From positions 1 to 29,547 of the forward strand of contig DVGM01000028.1 in assembly GCA_018712705.1 (NCBI GenBank): DNA of 29,547 nucleotides. The letters run 5' to 3'. Origin of the DNA: Aphodousia faecalis (GTDB lineage: Bacteria > Pseudomonadota > Gammaproteobacteria > Burkholderiales > Burkholderiaceae_F). This document shows, in pieces, positions 8,227-15,261 of this stretch (its first letter is position 1; each line of letters opens with the position of its first letter). Below the pieces are notes generated by a model. It was not told the origin of the DNA and searched no databases. It saw nothing but the letters and a program-made list of their open reading frames with translations. A program made the translations under genes and the position numbers.

Positions 8227-9678
8227 CTAGTGGGCTTGCTGGGTTGCAAGTTTTAATTCGTCACAAGTTTGTTGATCGGGGCGGATTCCGCAGTGGTAAA
8301 AAACTACAGGCAGCCCAAGGCTTTCAGAGAAATTCTTCCACAATTCCTTGCGTGTATCGATCCGATCAGAAAAATCACCAAAACGTGCCATGTACGAGGA
8401 CATGTCAACGAGAATAACCAATGGGGTACTCCCCAATTTGGCTTTAATTTGTTCAAGTGCAACACCCTGGACTTCGTTTTCCGGTGTTGCCGTCGCGTTC
8501 ATCAGAACCCAAACTTGCTGAGATTGACCTTGGGCTTCAAGCGTCAAGGGCATTTCGTCGGTGTCCGGATTCCAGTGATGAGTTTTTACCTCAGACAGAT
8601 TAAAGCCAAGTTCCTCGGCGAAACGGTAGATACTTTCGATATTTTGAGGATTATCACTTCGGTCAGAAATTAATAAATCCAATGTCATCGCTTCGGAACG
8701 CCACGTTCGCAGGATATCAGCATAGTAACGCTCAGAAAGATCCAACGGGAAGTTCTTTTTCAGTGCATTAATTTGCAGCGTGTGTTTGAGAGCTAAAAGT
8801 AAGCGTGGAACCGCCACAAAAACCGCTAGCATAAAAATCATTCGCATCAGCCACAGACCGGCCGAAACATCCACGGCGTTGACCGATAGGCGATCAAAAC
8901 GCATATTGGCAACATCAAGAATATTAGGCATGGGGCCTAAAAAATTCGTGAAGATGCCATAAGTCAGGGCAATGATTTGATAAACAATATCCGGACTATT
9001 GGCAAACCACGTGCTTTCCCAACCGACCGTGTAGGCAGTGCCGACACCTCGAAGCAAAACGCTACAGATCATTCCGAGAACAAAAAAGAGCGCGGCCAAG
9101 TGAAAAGCCCGTGCTGCGTAATGCATGACAAAAGGCTGCAGCAATGTCGTAATCGATTTTGTCAAACGGACTTGCTTAATTGTCAGAGCTTTTTCCAAAA
9201 TACCCAGAGCTGATCTTAAGCCAAGAAAATCCCTTGAAGTCTTATGACGAATGCCGGATATTAGGAGCATGACATAGACGAGAATGTTCCAGAGCAACAC
9301 ACCGAAAAAGGGCAGCGAAAGAAGGTTGATTCTGGAACTTTCAGAAGCAAACTGGTCGGTTAACAGCCCTAAGATAAACGCAATACCTACGAGAGCGGCA
9401 TTAATCCAGACCGGTGGTGTAAATCGTAATGCGGTGGGTTTGACGGTCGGATTTTTGGCCACAATCATTTTTTCAACGACACGGGCTCTGGCAACGAGAA
9501 AAGAAGCTGCGCTCGCGTCTTCTCCAACGGCAAGTGCAGCTTGTCGTGTGGCTCGATTGGCGTCACTGCTTTCCCAATTTAGAGTTGGTGTTTGCTCAAG
9601 CAATTTTGCTTCAGTAATGGCTTCAGCATCCCTGAGGGAAAAACGCCCTTGTTCAATGTTTTTATATGCCTCACTCAT
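8227..9678 (-). CDS. DUF2868 membrane protein, partner of the GTPase
   Basis: This 483-residue protein has about 90 soluble N-terminal residues and then roughly four membrane segments (about 90-110, 119-143, 191-216 and 272-297). A cytoplasmic C-terminal domain of about 180 residues follows, containing the strand-like segments QVWVLMNAT and TPLVILVDMSSYMARFG. The layout matches DUF2868 proteins, which are repeatedly found next to DUF3482 GTPases in proteobacteria. Both proteins happen to be exactly 483 residues long. It lies 81 bases downstream of thiE on the same strand; a palindrome GGGTTAACCC sits in that gap. Function unknown; a membrane-anchored GTPase switch is a guess. Confidence 0.85.
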   Translation of the reverse strand: MSEAYKNIEQGRFSLRDAEAITEAKLLEQTPTLNWESSDANRATRQAALAVGEDASAASFLVARARVVEKMIVAKNPTVKPTALRFTPPVWINAALVGIAFILGLLTDQFASESSRINLLSLPFFGVLLWNILVYVMLLISGIRHKTSRDFLGLRSALGILEKALTIKQVRLTKSITTLLQPFVMHYAARAFHLAALFFVLGMICSVLLRGVGTAYTVGWESTWFANSPDIVYQIIALTYGIFTNFLGPMPNILDVANMRFDRLSVNAVDVSAGLWLMRMIFMLAVFVAVPRLLLALKHTLQINALKKNFPLDLSERYYADILRTWRSEAMTLDLLISDRSDNPQNIESIYRFAEELGFNLSEVKTHHWNPDTDEMPLTLEAQGQSQQVWVLMNATATPENEVQGVALEQIKAKLGSTPLVILVDMSSYMARFGDFSDRIDTRKELWKNFSESLGLPVVFYHCGIRPDQQTCDELKLATQQAH

Positions 9679-9693
9679 GAATATTTATCCGCG

Positions 9694-9703
9694 GGGTTAA
9701 CCC
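9694..9703. promoter_or_regulatory. Palindrome GGGTTAACCC upstream of the DUF2868 gene
   Basis: A perfect 10-base palindrome lies 16 bases before the DUF2868 start. It follows a minus-strand TAAAAT hexamer (plus positions 9710-9715) that could be a -10 box. The position is that of a downstream operator. One short palindrome is weak evidence. Confidence 0.25.
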
Positions 9704-9759
9704 TCTGTATTTTAATGGTTCGAGTCAGATAAAACGCACAGTAAATCAGCCAATTTAGT

Positions 9760-10401
9760 TTAACTGTGAAAATGTTTCCATAATTCAGAAAGTTCACGAG
9801 CGCTACCAAGAGGATCATTTTGACCGCAAATGGCAGAGACAACGGCGATTCCTTGAACACCGGTTGTGGCAATTTCAGCAATATGATGGTTTTTAATGCC
9901 TCCGATAGCAACAGCGGGAACCGGACACGATTTCATTAATTTTGCTAAACCGTCAATCCCAATGGCCGCTTCGGCGTCCGGTTTGGTTGTCGTTGAGAAT
10001 ACAGGCCCAACACCGACATAATCCACAACGTTGGGATCAACAGCCAACATTTGTTGCTCATTGTTGATGGAAAGACCGACAATTTTGTCCGGACCTAGAA
10101 ATTTCCGAACGATATGAACAGGTAAATCTTTTTGGCCAACGTGAACACCATCGGCGTTGCAAGCTAAGGCAATGTCAAGATCGTCGTCAATAATGAGCGG
10201 CACATGATAGGCATGAAGGACATCCTTTAGAGCTAAAGCACATTCGTAGCGACGGCGTTTTTTCCATTGAGGTGCTCGAAGCTGAACAATAGTGGCTCCG
10301 CCTTCAATAGCCAGTTCAGCTGTTTTTACCATTCCCATTTTTCCCGTCAGCACAGGATCAAGAACCAGGTAGACGGAGTAATTACAGTTTTTCTTTAACA
10401 T
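9760..10401 (-). CDS. thiE: Thiamine-phosphate synthase ThiE
   Basis: ThiE joins hydroxymethylpyrimidine diphosphate and hydroxyethylthiazole phosphate to make thiamine phosphate. The 213-residue TIM-barrel product shows GGATIVQLR, the NADGVHVGQKDL motif, VDYVGVGPVFSTTTKP and AIGGI near the end. The usual LRxK and INDD motifs read LRAPQWKKRR and IIDDD here, so it belongs to a somewhat divergent branch. The frame is open to a TTG at 10449 inside thiM, but the ATG at 10401, 10 bases after the thiM stop, gives the standard length. thiM-thiE make a salvage operon; the pyrimidine and thiazole de novo genes are not in the window. Confidence 0.92.
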   Translation of the reverse strand: MLKKNCNYSVYLVLDPVLTGKMGMVKTAELAIEGGATIVQLRAPQWKKRRRYECALALKDVLHAYHVPLIIDDDLDIALACNADGVHVGQKDLPVHIVRKFLGPDKIVGLSINNEQQMLAVDPNVVDYVGVGPVFSTTTKPDAEAAIGIDGLAKLMKSCPVPAVAIGGIKNHHIAEIATTGVQGIAVVSAICGQNDPLGSARELSELWKHFHS

Positions 10402-10411
10402 GAGAGCCGTC

Positions 10412-11200
10412 TTAAAAGTGTTTTCGCGCGATTGAATAAAGGGCGTCAAGATAGGCGGGATGGAAACTGCCTGGTCCCTGACATTGGGCGGCCGCGGTTT
10501 CTGAGGCTCGTTTAGCCATGGTGAGTGCAGCGGCAGCTGCCATTAGGTAATTGTCGCTTTTGGCACAAAATGCCGCCACCAGAGCCGACAGTGAGCATCC
10601 GGTGCCGACCACAAGAGTGGTCATGATATCGCCGCCGGCGATGCTGTAAACTTTTTGTCCGTCAGTGACAAAATCAGTTTCTCCCGTGATCGCAACAATT
10701 GTTTTGTATTTCAAGGCGAGCTCTTTGGCGCCTTCTACGGCTTGACGGCTGTCGTCTTTGCTATCGACGCCGTGTCCTCCGGCTCCTAGACCGGCCAAAT
10801 TTAGAATTTCACTGGCGTTGCCCCGTACAACGGTTGGTCCGAGACTTAAAAAGTGAGCAATTTTTTCATCTCGCCATGGTAAAAGGCCGGAAGCAACAGG
10901 GTCGAGCACCCAAGGCTTGCCACAGCTCTTGGCTGCTTTAATGGCTAGTGTCATGGCAAGATTGCGGCAATCCGTCAACGTTCCTACATTAATGAGCAAG
11001 CAGTCGGCGATGGCAGCAAAATCAGCACTTTCATGTTCATCGATAATCATGGCGGGCGAGGCGCCGGCAGCTAGCAATACATCGGCTGTGATTTCCTGAA
11101 CAACGTCATTAGTCATGCAGTGCACTAGCGGGTGAGTGTGTACCAAGTGCGAGCAGTATTGGTCAAAAAAACTTTTCTCAAACGGTTCAATCGTAGACAT
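10412..11200 (-). CDS. thiM: Hydroxyethylthiazole kinase ThiM
   Basis: ThiM phosphorylates salvaged 4-methyl-5-(2-hydroxyethyl)thiazole, giving the thiazole half for ThiE. The 262-residue product has the ribokinase-like fold with PLVHCMTNDVVQEITAD near the N-terminus. It also has KPWVLDPVASG, RGNASEI and the phosphate-binding GTGCSLSALVAAF loop. Length is normal. A weak TAGAG ribosome site precedes the ATG. thiE follows at 10 bases. The gene is divergent from lgt, with 93 bases between. I looked for a TPP riboswitch in that short gap and found none, so control must be by another route. Confidence 0.96.
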   Translation of the reverse strand: MSTIEPFEKSFFDQYCSHLVHTHPLVHCMTNDVVQEITADVLLAAGASPAMIIDEHESADFAAIADCLLINVGTLTDCRNLAMTLAIKAAKSCGKPWVLDPVASGLLPWRDEKIAHFLSLGPTVVRGNASEILNLAGLGAGGHGVDSKDDSRQAVEGAKELALKYKTIVAITGETDFVTDGQKVYSIAGGDIMTTLVVGTGCSLSALVAAFCAKSDNYLMAAAAALTMAKRASETAAAQCQGPGSFHPAYLDALYSIARKHF

Positions 11201-11230
11201 GATAAAACTCTAAAATTTAAACGCCTTGAC

Positions 11231-11260
11231 GATACCACAACAGTATCGGGTCGGTACAAT
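11231..11260. promoter_or_regulatory. Divergent thiM/lgt promoter region
   Basis: A TACAAT hexamer at 11255-11260 could be the -10 box for lgt. The TTGACG at 11226-11231 lies 23 bases before it, which is too far for a standard -35. A small inverted repeat GATAC-7-GATAC' (11231-11247, arms GATAC and GTATC) sits between the two genes and could be an operator. Weak evidence for each part. Confidence 0.25.
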
Positions 11261-11293
11261 GCAAGCGAAAGAAATTTGAAACAAAAAACACTT

Positions 11294-12088
11294 ATGCTCG
11301 TTCATCCTCAATTTGATCCTATCGCTTTTTCTGTCGGTCCCGTCTCGGTCCACTGGTACGGCTTAATGTATTTAGTCGGCTTTGCTCTTTTTTGGTGGCT
11401 TGGAACCTATCGAGCTAAAAAAGACTCGTGGCGTCAAATGGATGCTGAAAAAGTTGAAGATTTATTATTTTTTGGAGTTTTAGGTGTAATTATCGGTGGT
11501 CGATTGGGTTATTGCCTGTTTTATCAACCGGATTTTTATTTGACGTACCCGTCTCAAATTATTCGAATTTGGGACGGCGGCATGAGTGCACATGGCGGAA
11601 TACTTGGTGTGATCATTGCTATGCTTTATTTTGCAAAAACGAGATCAATTAACTTTTTCACCCTGGCTGATTTTGTAGTGCCGCTTGTGCCGTTAGGCTT
11701 ACTCTTTGGAAGAATAGGCAACTTTATTAATGGTGAATTGTGGGGGCGCGTTTGCTCGCCGGAATTTGTGTTGGCAATGATTTTCCCACAAGCGGCAGAC
11801 GGGTTACCCAGACACCCCTCTCAGCTCTACGAAGCGACATTAGAAGGTCTGTTGCTTTTTGTTGTTTTATGGATTTATTCAAAACGTCCGAGAACGCCTG
11901 GCAAGGTGGCCGCACTTTTTTGCCTCGGATACGGGATTTGCCGGTTTGTCGTTGAGTTCTTCAGGGAGCCGGATTCATTTTTAGGACTTCAAGCTCTGGG
12001 ATTGAGTCAAGGGCAGTGGCTCTCCTTGCCCTTGATCGTAATAGGAGTCTTCGTTTGGGTGTGGGCACAAAGATCGAGTAAGCGCTAA
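11294..12088 (+). CDS. lgt: Prolipoprotein diacylglyceryl transferase Lgt
   Basis: Lgt attaches diacylglycerol from phosphatidylglycerol to the lipobox cysteine of prolipoproteins, the first step of lipoprotein maturation in the inner membrane. The 264-residue product begins MLVHPQFDPIAFSVGPVSVHWYGLMYL, broken here only by the family's usual features. It shows GGRLGYCLFY, HGGILGV and the Lgt signature RIGNFINGELWGR, with about seven membrane segments. The frame is open upstream to 11132, overlapping thiM, but the ATG at 11294 is the standard start. The ribosome site is poor. The last 4 bases overlap the converging queH stop. A putative substrate, the SlyB-like lipoprotein, is encoded at 28221-28730. 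Confidence 0.96.
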   Translation: MLVHPQFDPIAFSVGPVSVHWYGLMYLVGFALFWWLGTYRAKKDSWRQMDAEKVEDLLFFGVLGVIIGGRLGYCLFYQPDFYLTYPSQIIRIWDGGMSAHGGILGVIIAMLYFAKTRSINFFTLADFVVPLVPLGLLFGRIGNFINGELWGRVCSPEFVLAMIFPQAADGLPRHPSQLYEATLEGLLLFVVLWIYSKRPRTPGKVAALFCLGYGICRFVVEFFREPDSFLGLQALGLSQGQWLSLPLIVIGVFVWVWAQRSSKR

Positions 12089-12678
12089 ATCTCAAGAGGT
12101 TTTTCTTGTTTGAGGATGAATTCACAGGACTCAGGCGACAGTCGCTTCATTGAGAACTCGCACCCGCAATAGAGTTGGTTGTAAAAACGGTTTAACTTTA
12201 ACAGTTCACTCCGGCGCTGTTGCAATCCGCCTTTTCGCCAGTTTTTATCCCAAAATTGTGTACCGGGATAAAGTTTTTCGGCCGCCTGTCCAGCTCTGTT
12301 AATTTGTTCGAGATCCTTCCAGCGGCTGGAAGCAAGCGTAGTGGTAAAAAGTTCTATTTTTCCCTCGCTGGCGACCCTGGCGGTCTCCCGCAGTCGATAA
12401 TCGAAGCAAACTTGGCATCGTCTGCCTCTTTCGGGTTCCATTTCCAGCCCCTTTATTTCTTGTCTCCACTTCGCATGATCGTAATCACCGTCAATGACAC
12501 GTAAACCCAACGCTTGCGCGTAGCGTTTGAGCTCGTTTTTACGGATGATGTACTCAGAATCGGGAAAAATATTGGGATTAAAGTAAAACAGCGTTGGTTT
12601 ATAGTCATTTTGCATCAGCCATTCCAAGATAGCTGACGAGCAAGGGGCACAGCAACAGTGCAGTAATACGTCAGTCAT
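12085..12678 (-). CDS. queH: Epoxyqueuosine reductase QueH
   Basis: QueH (DUF208) reduces epoxyqueuosine to queuosine in tRNA, the last step of the pathway, and is not homologous to QueG. The 197-residue product starts MTDVLLHCCCAPCSS and has the further cysteine motifs RGRRCQVCFDYRL and YCGC. These hold the iron-sulfur cluster and an additional metal. The LASSRWKD segment is also typical. A longer frame from a TTG at 12753 would overlap yggS by 7 bases and lacks support, so I chose ATG 12678. The stop overlaps lgt by 4 bases, tail to tail. Together with queA and tgt, the end steps of queuosine synthesis are present within 13 kb but in separate units. Confidence 0.93.
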   Translation of the reverse strand: MTDVLLHCCCAPCSSAILEWLMQNDYKPTLFYFNPNIFPDSEYIIRKNELKRYAQALGLRVIDGDYDHAKWRQEIKGLEMEPERGRRCQVCFDYRLRETARVASEGKIELFTTTLASSRWKDLEQINRAGQAAEKLYPGTQFWDKNWRKGGLQQRRSELLKLNRFYNQLYCGCEFSMKRLSPESCEFILKQEKPLEI

Positions 12679-12746
12679 AAAATCAAATTGATACGGTTTC
12701 TTTGCGGCAATTGTATACTGCACGGATTGGTTGAGGATATTTTCAT

Positions 12747-13439
12747 ATGACAACTATTGCGGAAAATATTGCCGGCGTTAGACAGCACATTCAAGCGGCA
12801 TCGAACGGTCGCGAAGTGAAATTGTTGGCCGTCAGCAAAACATTTCCTGTTGAATCGATTGCAGAAGCTGTTCGAGCCGGTCAGCGATGTTTTGGTGAAA
12901 ACTATGCCCAAGAAGGGGCGGCTAAAGTTGAGTTTTTCAAAGAACACTATCCGGATATTGAACTTGAGTGGCATTTTATTGGTCCCCTTCAGGCCAATAA
13001 GACTCGTTTAGTGGCCGAACATTTCCAGTGGATAGAAAGTCTCAGTCGCCTGAAAATTGCTCAAAGGCTCAATGAACAGCGGCCTGCTCACATGTCGGCA
13101 ATCAATGCTCTTGTCGAAATCAATATCGATGATGAAGAAAGTAAAAGCGGAATTGCTCCGGAGGCGCTTTCTGATTTTTTAGCTTCGGTGTCGTTATTGC
13201 CCAACATTCAGTTGCGAGGCTTGATGTGTATTCCGAAGGCGGATGCCGATGAGACGGAAAAAAGACAAACCTTTGCAAGAATGAAAAAAATTTTCGAAGA
13301 CTGCCGAGCTAAAGGGTATGCATTTGATACCTTATCGATGGGAATGAGTGCAGACTACGAAGTCGCCATTGAAGAGGGCAGTACATTGGTTCGGGTGGGC
13401 TCGGCCATTTTCGGAGCCAGAAATTATTCTAAAAGTTAG
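12747..13439 (+). CDS. yggS: Pyridoxal-phosphate homeostasis protein YggS/YBL036C family
   Basis: This is a single-domain PLP-binding TIM-barrel protein of the alanine racemase fold. It acts in vitamin B6 and amino/keto-acid balance rather than in a known catalytic step. The 230-residue product has Lys31 in LLAVSKTFP as the PLP lysine. Other visible motifs are CFGENYAQE, WHFIGPLQANK, SGI and LSMGMSADYEVAIEEGSTLVRVGSAIFG. A GAGGAT ribosome site precedes ATG 12747. A TATACT at 12714-12719 may be the -10 box, though TTGATA 20 bases before it is spaced too far. proC follows 9 bases after the stop, a pairing conserved across many bacteria. Confidence 0.96.
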   Translation: MTTIAENIAGVRQHIQAASNGREVKLLAVSKTFPVESIAEAVRAGQRCFGENYAQEGAAKVEFFKEHYPDIELEWHFIGPLQANKTRLVAEHFQWIESLSRLKIAQRLNEQRPAHMSAINALVEINIDDEESKSGIAPEALSDFLASVSLLPNIQLRGLMCIPKADADETEKRQTFARMKKIFEDCRAKGYAFDTLSMGMSADYEVAIEEGSTLVRVGSAIFGARNYSKS

Positions 13440-13448
13440 GAGGATGTC

Positions 13449-14264
13449 ATGGAAAAAAGAGTCGCAATGATCGGAGGCGGAAATATGGCTGGTGCCTTGG
13501 TGGCAGGATTGGTGGCTGCAGGTTATCCGGCTGATTTGATTGATGTTATGGATCGTAACCAGGCCAAATGCGATCGGTTGCAGAAGGACTATGGCGTCAA
13601 TACACACCTAAAAGCAGGAGAATGGTTGAAAGCTGCCGAAGTTGTTGTCTTAGCCGTCAAACCTCAGGGACTTTCTCAAACGATTTCACAATGCAAAGAA
13701 TTTTTTAGCGAAGGGGCGCTTTATATCTCGATTGCGGCGGGCATTCGAGTCAGTGATATTGCCAGGTGGCTAGGTAGCTTTAACCTTGTTCGCGCCATGC
13801 CGAATACGCCTGCATTGGTCAAAGCCGGTGTTGTCGGTTTGTATGTGCCCGATGATGCGCTCGCTCAAAAAGAAATCGCCCAAAGCATCCTTTGTGCGAT
13901 GGGTGAAATTATTACTGTTCAGAGCGAAGAGCAATTGGATTTGTTGTCGACGGTTTCCGGTTCTGGCCCTGCCTACGTGTTTCGCTTTATTGAGGCATTG
14001 GAAGCGGCAGCGATCAAGCGCGGCTTTGATCCAGAAAAAGCTCGTGAAATGGCGATCCTTACGGTTTTGGGGGCGGCCAAGTTGGCTGTCGCCAGTAACG
14101 ATTCGCCGGCTCAGCTTCGGATAAATGTCACCAGTAAGGGCGGAACAACCGCAGAGGCATTAAGAGTTATGGATGAGCATCAATTCATGGAAATGATGGA
14201 TGAAGCTGTCCAGGCCGCCTACGACAGAAGCCAAGTCCTGGCTGATGAATTAGGAAAGTCATAA
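13449..14264 (+). CDS. proC: Pyrroline-5-carboxylate reductase ProC
   Basis: ProC reduces 1-pyrroline-5-carboxylate to proline with NAD(P)H, the final step of proline synthesis. The 271-residue product starts with a Rossmann motif (MIGGGNMAGALVAGL). It then shows VVLAVKPQ, RAMPNTPALVKAG and the signature SGSGPAYVFRFIEAL. The C-terminal TSKGGTTAEALRVMDE completes the pattern. Length is normal. An AGGAGG ribosome site 6 bases before the ATG and a 9-base gap from yggS show tight translational linkage. A hairpin just downstream has its T-tract on the minus strand and serves oxyR rather than proC. Confidence 0.97.
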   Translation: MEKRVAMIGGGNMAGALVAGLVAAGYPADLIDVMDRNQAKCDRLQKDYGVNTHLKAGEWLKAAEVVVLAVKPQGLSQTISQCKEFFSEGALYISIAAGIRVSDIARWLGSFNLVRAMPNTPALVKAGVVGLYVPDDALAQKEIAQSILCAMGEIITVQSEEQLDLLSTVSGSGPAYVFRFIEALEAAAIKRGFDPEKAREMAILTVLGAAKLAVASNDSPAQLRINVTSKGGTTAEALRVMDEHQFMEMMDEAVQAAYDRSQVLADELGKS

Positions 14265-14294
14265 CAAAAAATGGCGGGCAACGATGCCCGCCAT
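14265..14294 (-). terminator. Terminator after oxyR
   Basis: A perfect 10-bp stem ATGGCGGGCA/TGCCCGCCAT (14271-14280 and 14285-14294) with loop ACGA. On the minus strand it is followed by six T (plus A-run 14266-14271). On the plus strand no T-tract follows, so it would end proC transcripts less well. Confidence 0.87.
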
Positions 14295-14304
14295 AGAATT
14301 CCGT

Positions 14305-15261
14305 TTAATTAACGGCGGAGACTGAACTGACTGGTGGCAGATTCAGCGTTTTACAGCCCTCGAGATTTAGACTATTAACTGCAGTTTTAATGGCTTCAAT
14401 AGCCGGCATTCGATTAAAGCTTTTTCTCCAAGCAATAATGACTCGACGAGTGGGAACAGGTTTTTCAAAGCTAACCGCCTTGACAAGGTCGTCGCCGCAT
14501 GTTTCTTTCAGCGCTGAACTGGGTAATACCGTAATTCCCAATCCTTGTGCGACCATATGATGAATCGTCAAAAGCGAGGAGCCTTCAACAGTTTTTTGTA
14601 TGGCGGTAATGCCGTTTTTACGGGGTGTTGACTCCGGACAGGCTTCAAGAATTTGGTCTCGCAAGCAGTGTCCTTTACCTAAAAGCAAAAGTTTTCCCGA
14701 ACGAACCTCATCGCGATGAATTTCAGAGCGTTGCGCCCACGGATGATCATGGGGAACGGCAACAACAAATTCCTCATCGTACAGAGGCATAAACATAAGG
14801 CCCGGCTCACTGATCGGAAGTGCCATAATGGCAACATCAATTTCTCCGGCTCGTAGTTGTTCGAGTAGATTAGCCGTGTAATTTTCAGACAAAATCAACG
14901 GCATTTTGGGGGCCAGATGGAGCATTTTGTGAACTAAGCCCGGCATCAGATAAGGGCTGATGGTAAAGATTGCCCCCAGACGCAATGGACCACAAAGAGG
15001 GTCTTTCCCCTGTACAGCCAACTCTTCAATACGTCTGACATCGTCCAGAACTTTTTGAGCTTGTTCGACAATACTTTCACCGACTGGCGTCAGAGAGACT
15101 TCTTGAGAACGCCGCTCAAAAATGTGTACCCCCAATTCTTCTTCCAGTTTTCTGACGGCGACAGATAATGAAGGCTGAGAAATGAAACAGGATTCAGCCG
15201 CACGTCCAAAGTGTCGCTCTCTGGCAACAGCGATAATGTATTTGAGTTCTGTGAGAGTCAC
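14305..15261 (-). CDS. oxyR: Hydrogen-peroxide sensing LysR-type regulator OxyR
   Basis: OxyR is a LysR-family activator that forms an intramolecular disulfide on contact with hydrogen peroxide. The 318-residue product has an N-terminal winged helix-turn-helix (about residues 1-60, HFGRAAESCFISQPSLSVAV). The regulatory domain contains GHCLRDQILEAC, which puts the redox cysteines at 199 and 208, the same numbers as in E. coli OxyR. The start is GTG 15259-15261, immediately after the recG stop with no spacer, so translation is coupled. The recG-oxyR pairing is known in other betaproteobacteria. No catalase or peroxiredoxin gene lies in the window. A strong terminator follows. Confidence 0.95.
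   Translation of the reverse strand: MTLTELKYIIAVARERHFGRAAESCFISQPSLSVAVRKLEEELGVHIFERRSQEVSLTPVGESIVEQAQKVLDDVRRIEELAVQGKDPLCGPLRLGAIFTISPYLMPGLVHKMLHLAPKMPLILSENYTANLLEQLRAGEIDVAIMALPISEPGLMFMPLYDEEFVVAVPHDHPWAQRSEIHRDEVRSGKLLLLGKGHCLRDQILEACPESTPRKNGITAIQKTVEGSSLLTIHHMVAQGLGITVLPSSALKETCGDDLVKAVSFEKPVPTRRVIIAWRKSFNRMPAIEAIKTAVNSLNLEGCKTLNLPPVSSVSAVN

Noticed and set aside
9675..9911. A 78-codon minus-strand frame between thiE and the DUF2868 gene
   Set aside because: It overlaps the end of thiE in another frame and has no ribosome site or recognisable content.
11201..11293. A TPP riboswitch before thiM
   Set aside because: The gap is only 93 bases and contains none of the conserved THI-box segments.
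11132..11293. An extended N-terminus for lgt
   Set aside because: It would overlap thiM and add a lysine/arginine-rich stretch unlike Lgt. The family start is at 11294.
12679..12753. An extended N-terminus for queH from a TTG
   Set aside because: It overlaps yggS, has a weak start codon, and the QueH family begins at the HCCCAPC-proximal methionine.
14265..14294. Treating the hairpin after proC as the proC terminator
   Set aside because: The T-tract is on the minus strand side only, so it fits oxyR. Some effect on proC transcripts remains possible.
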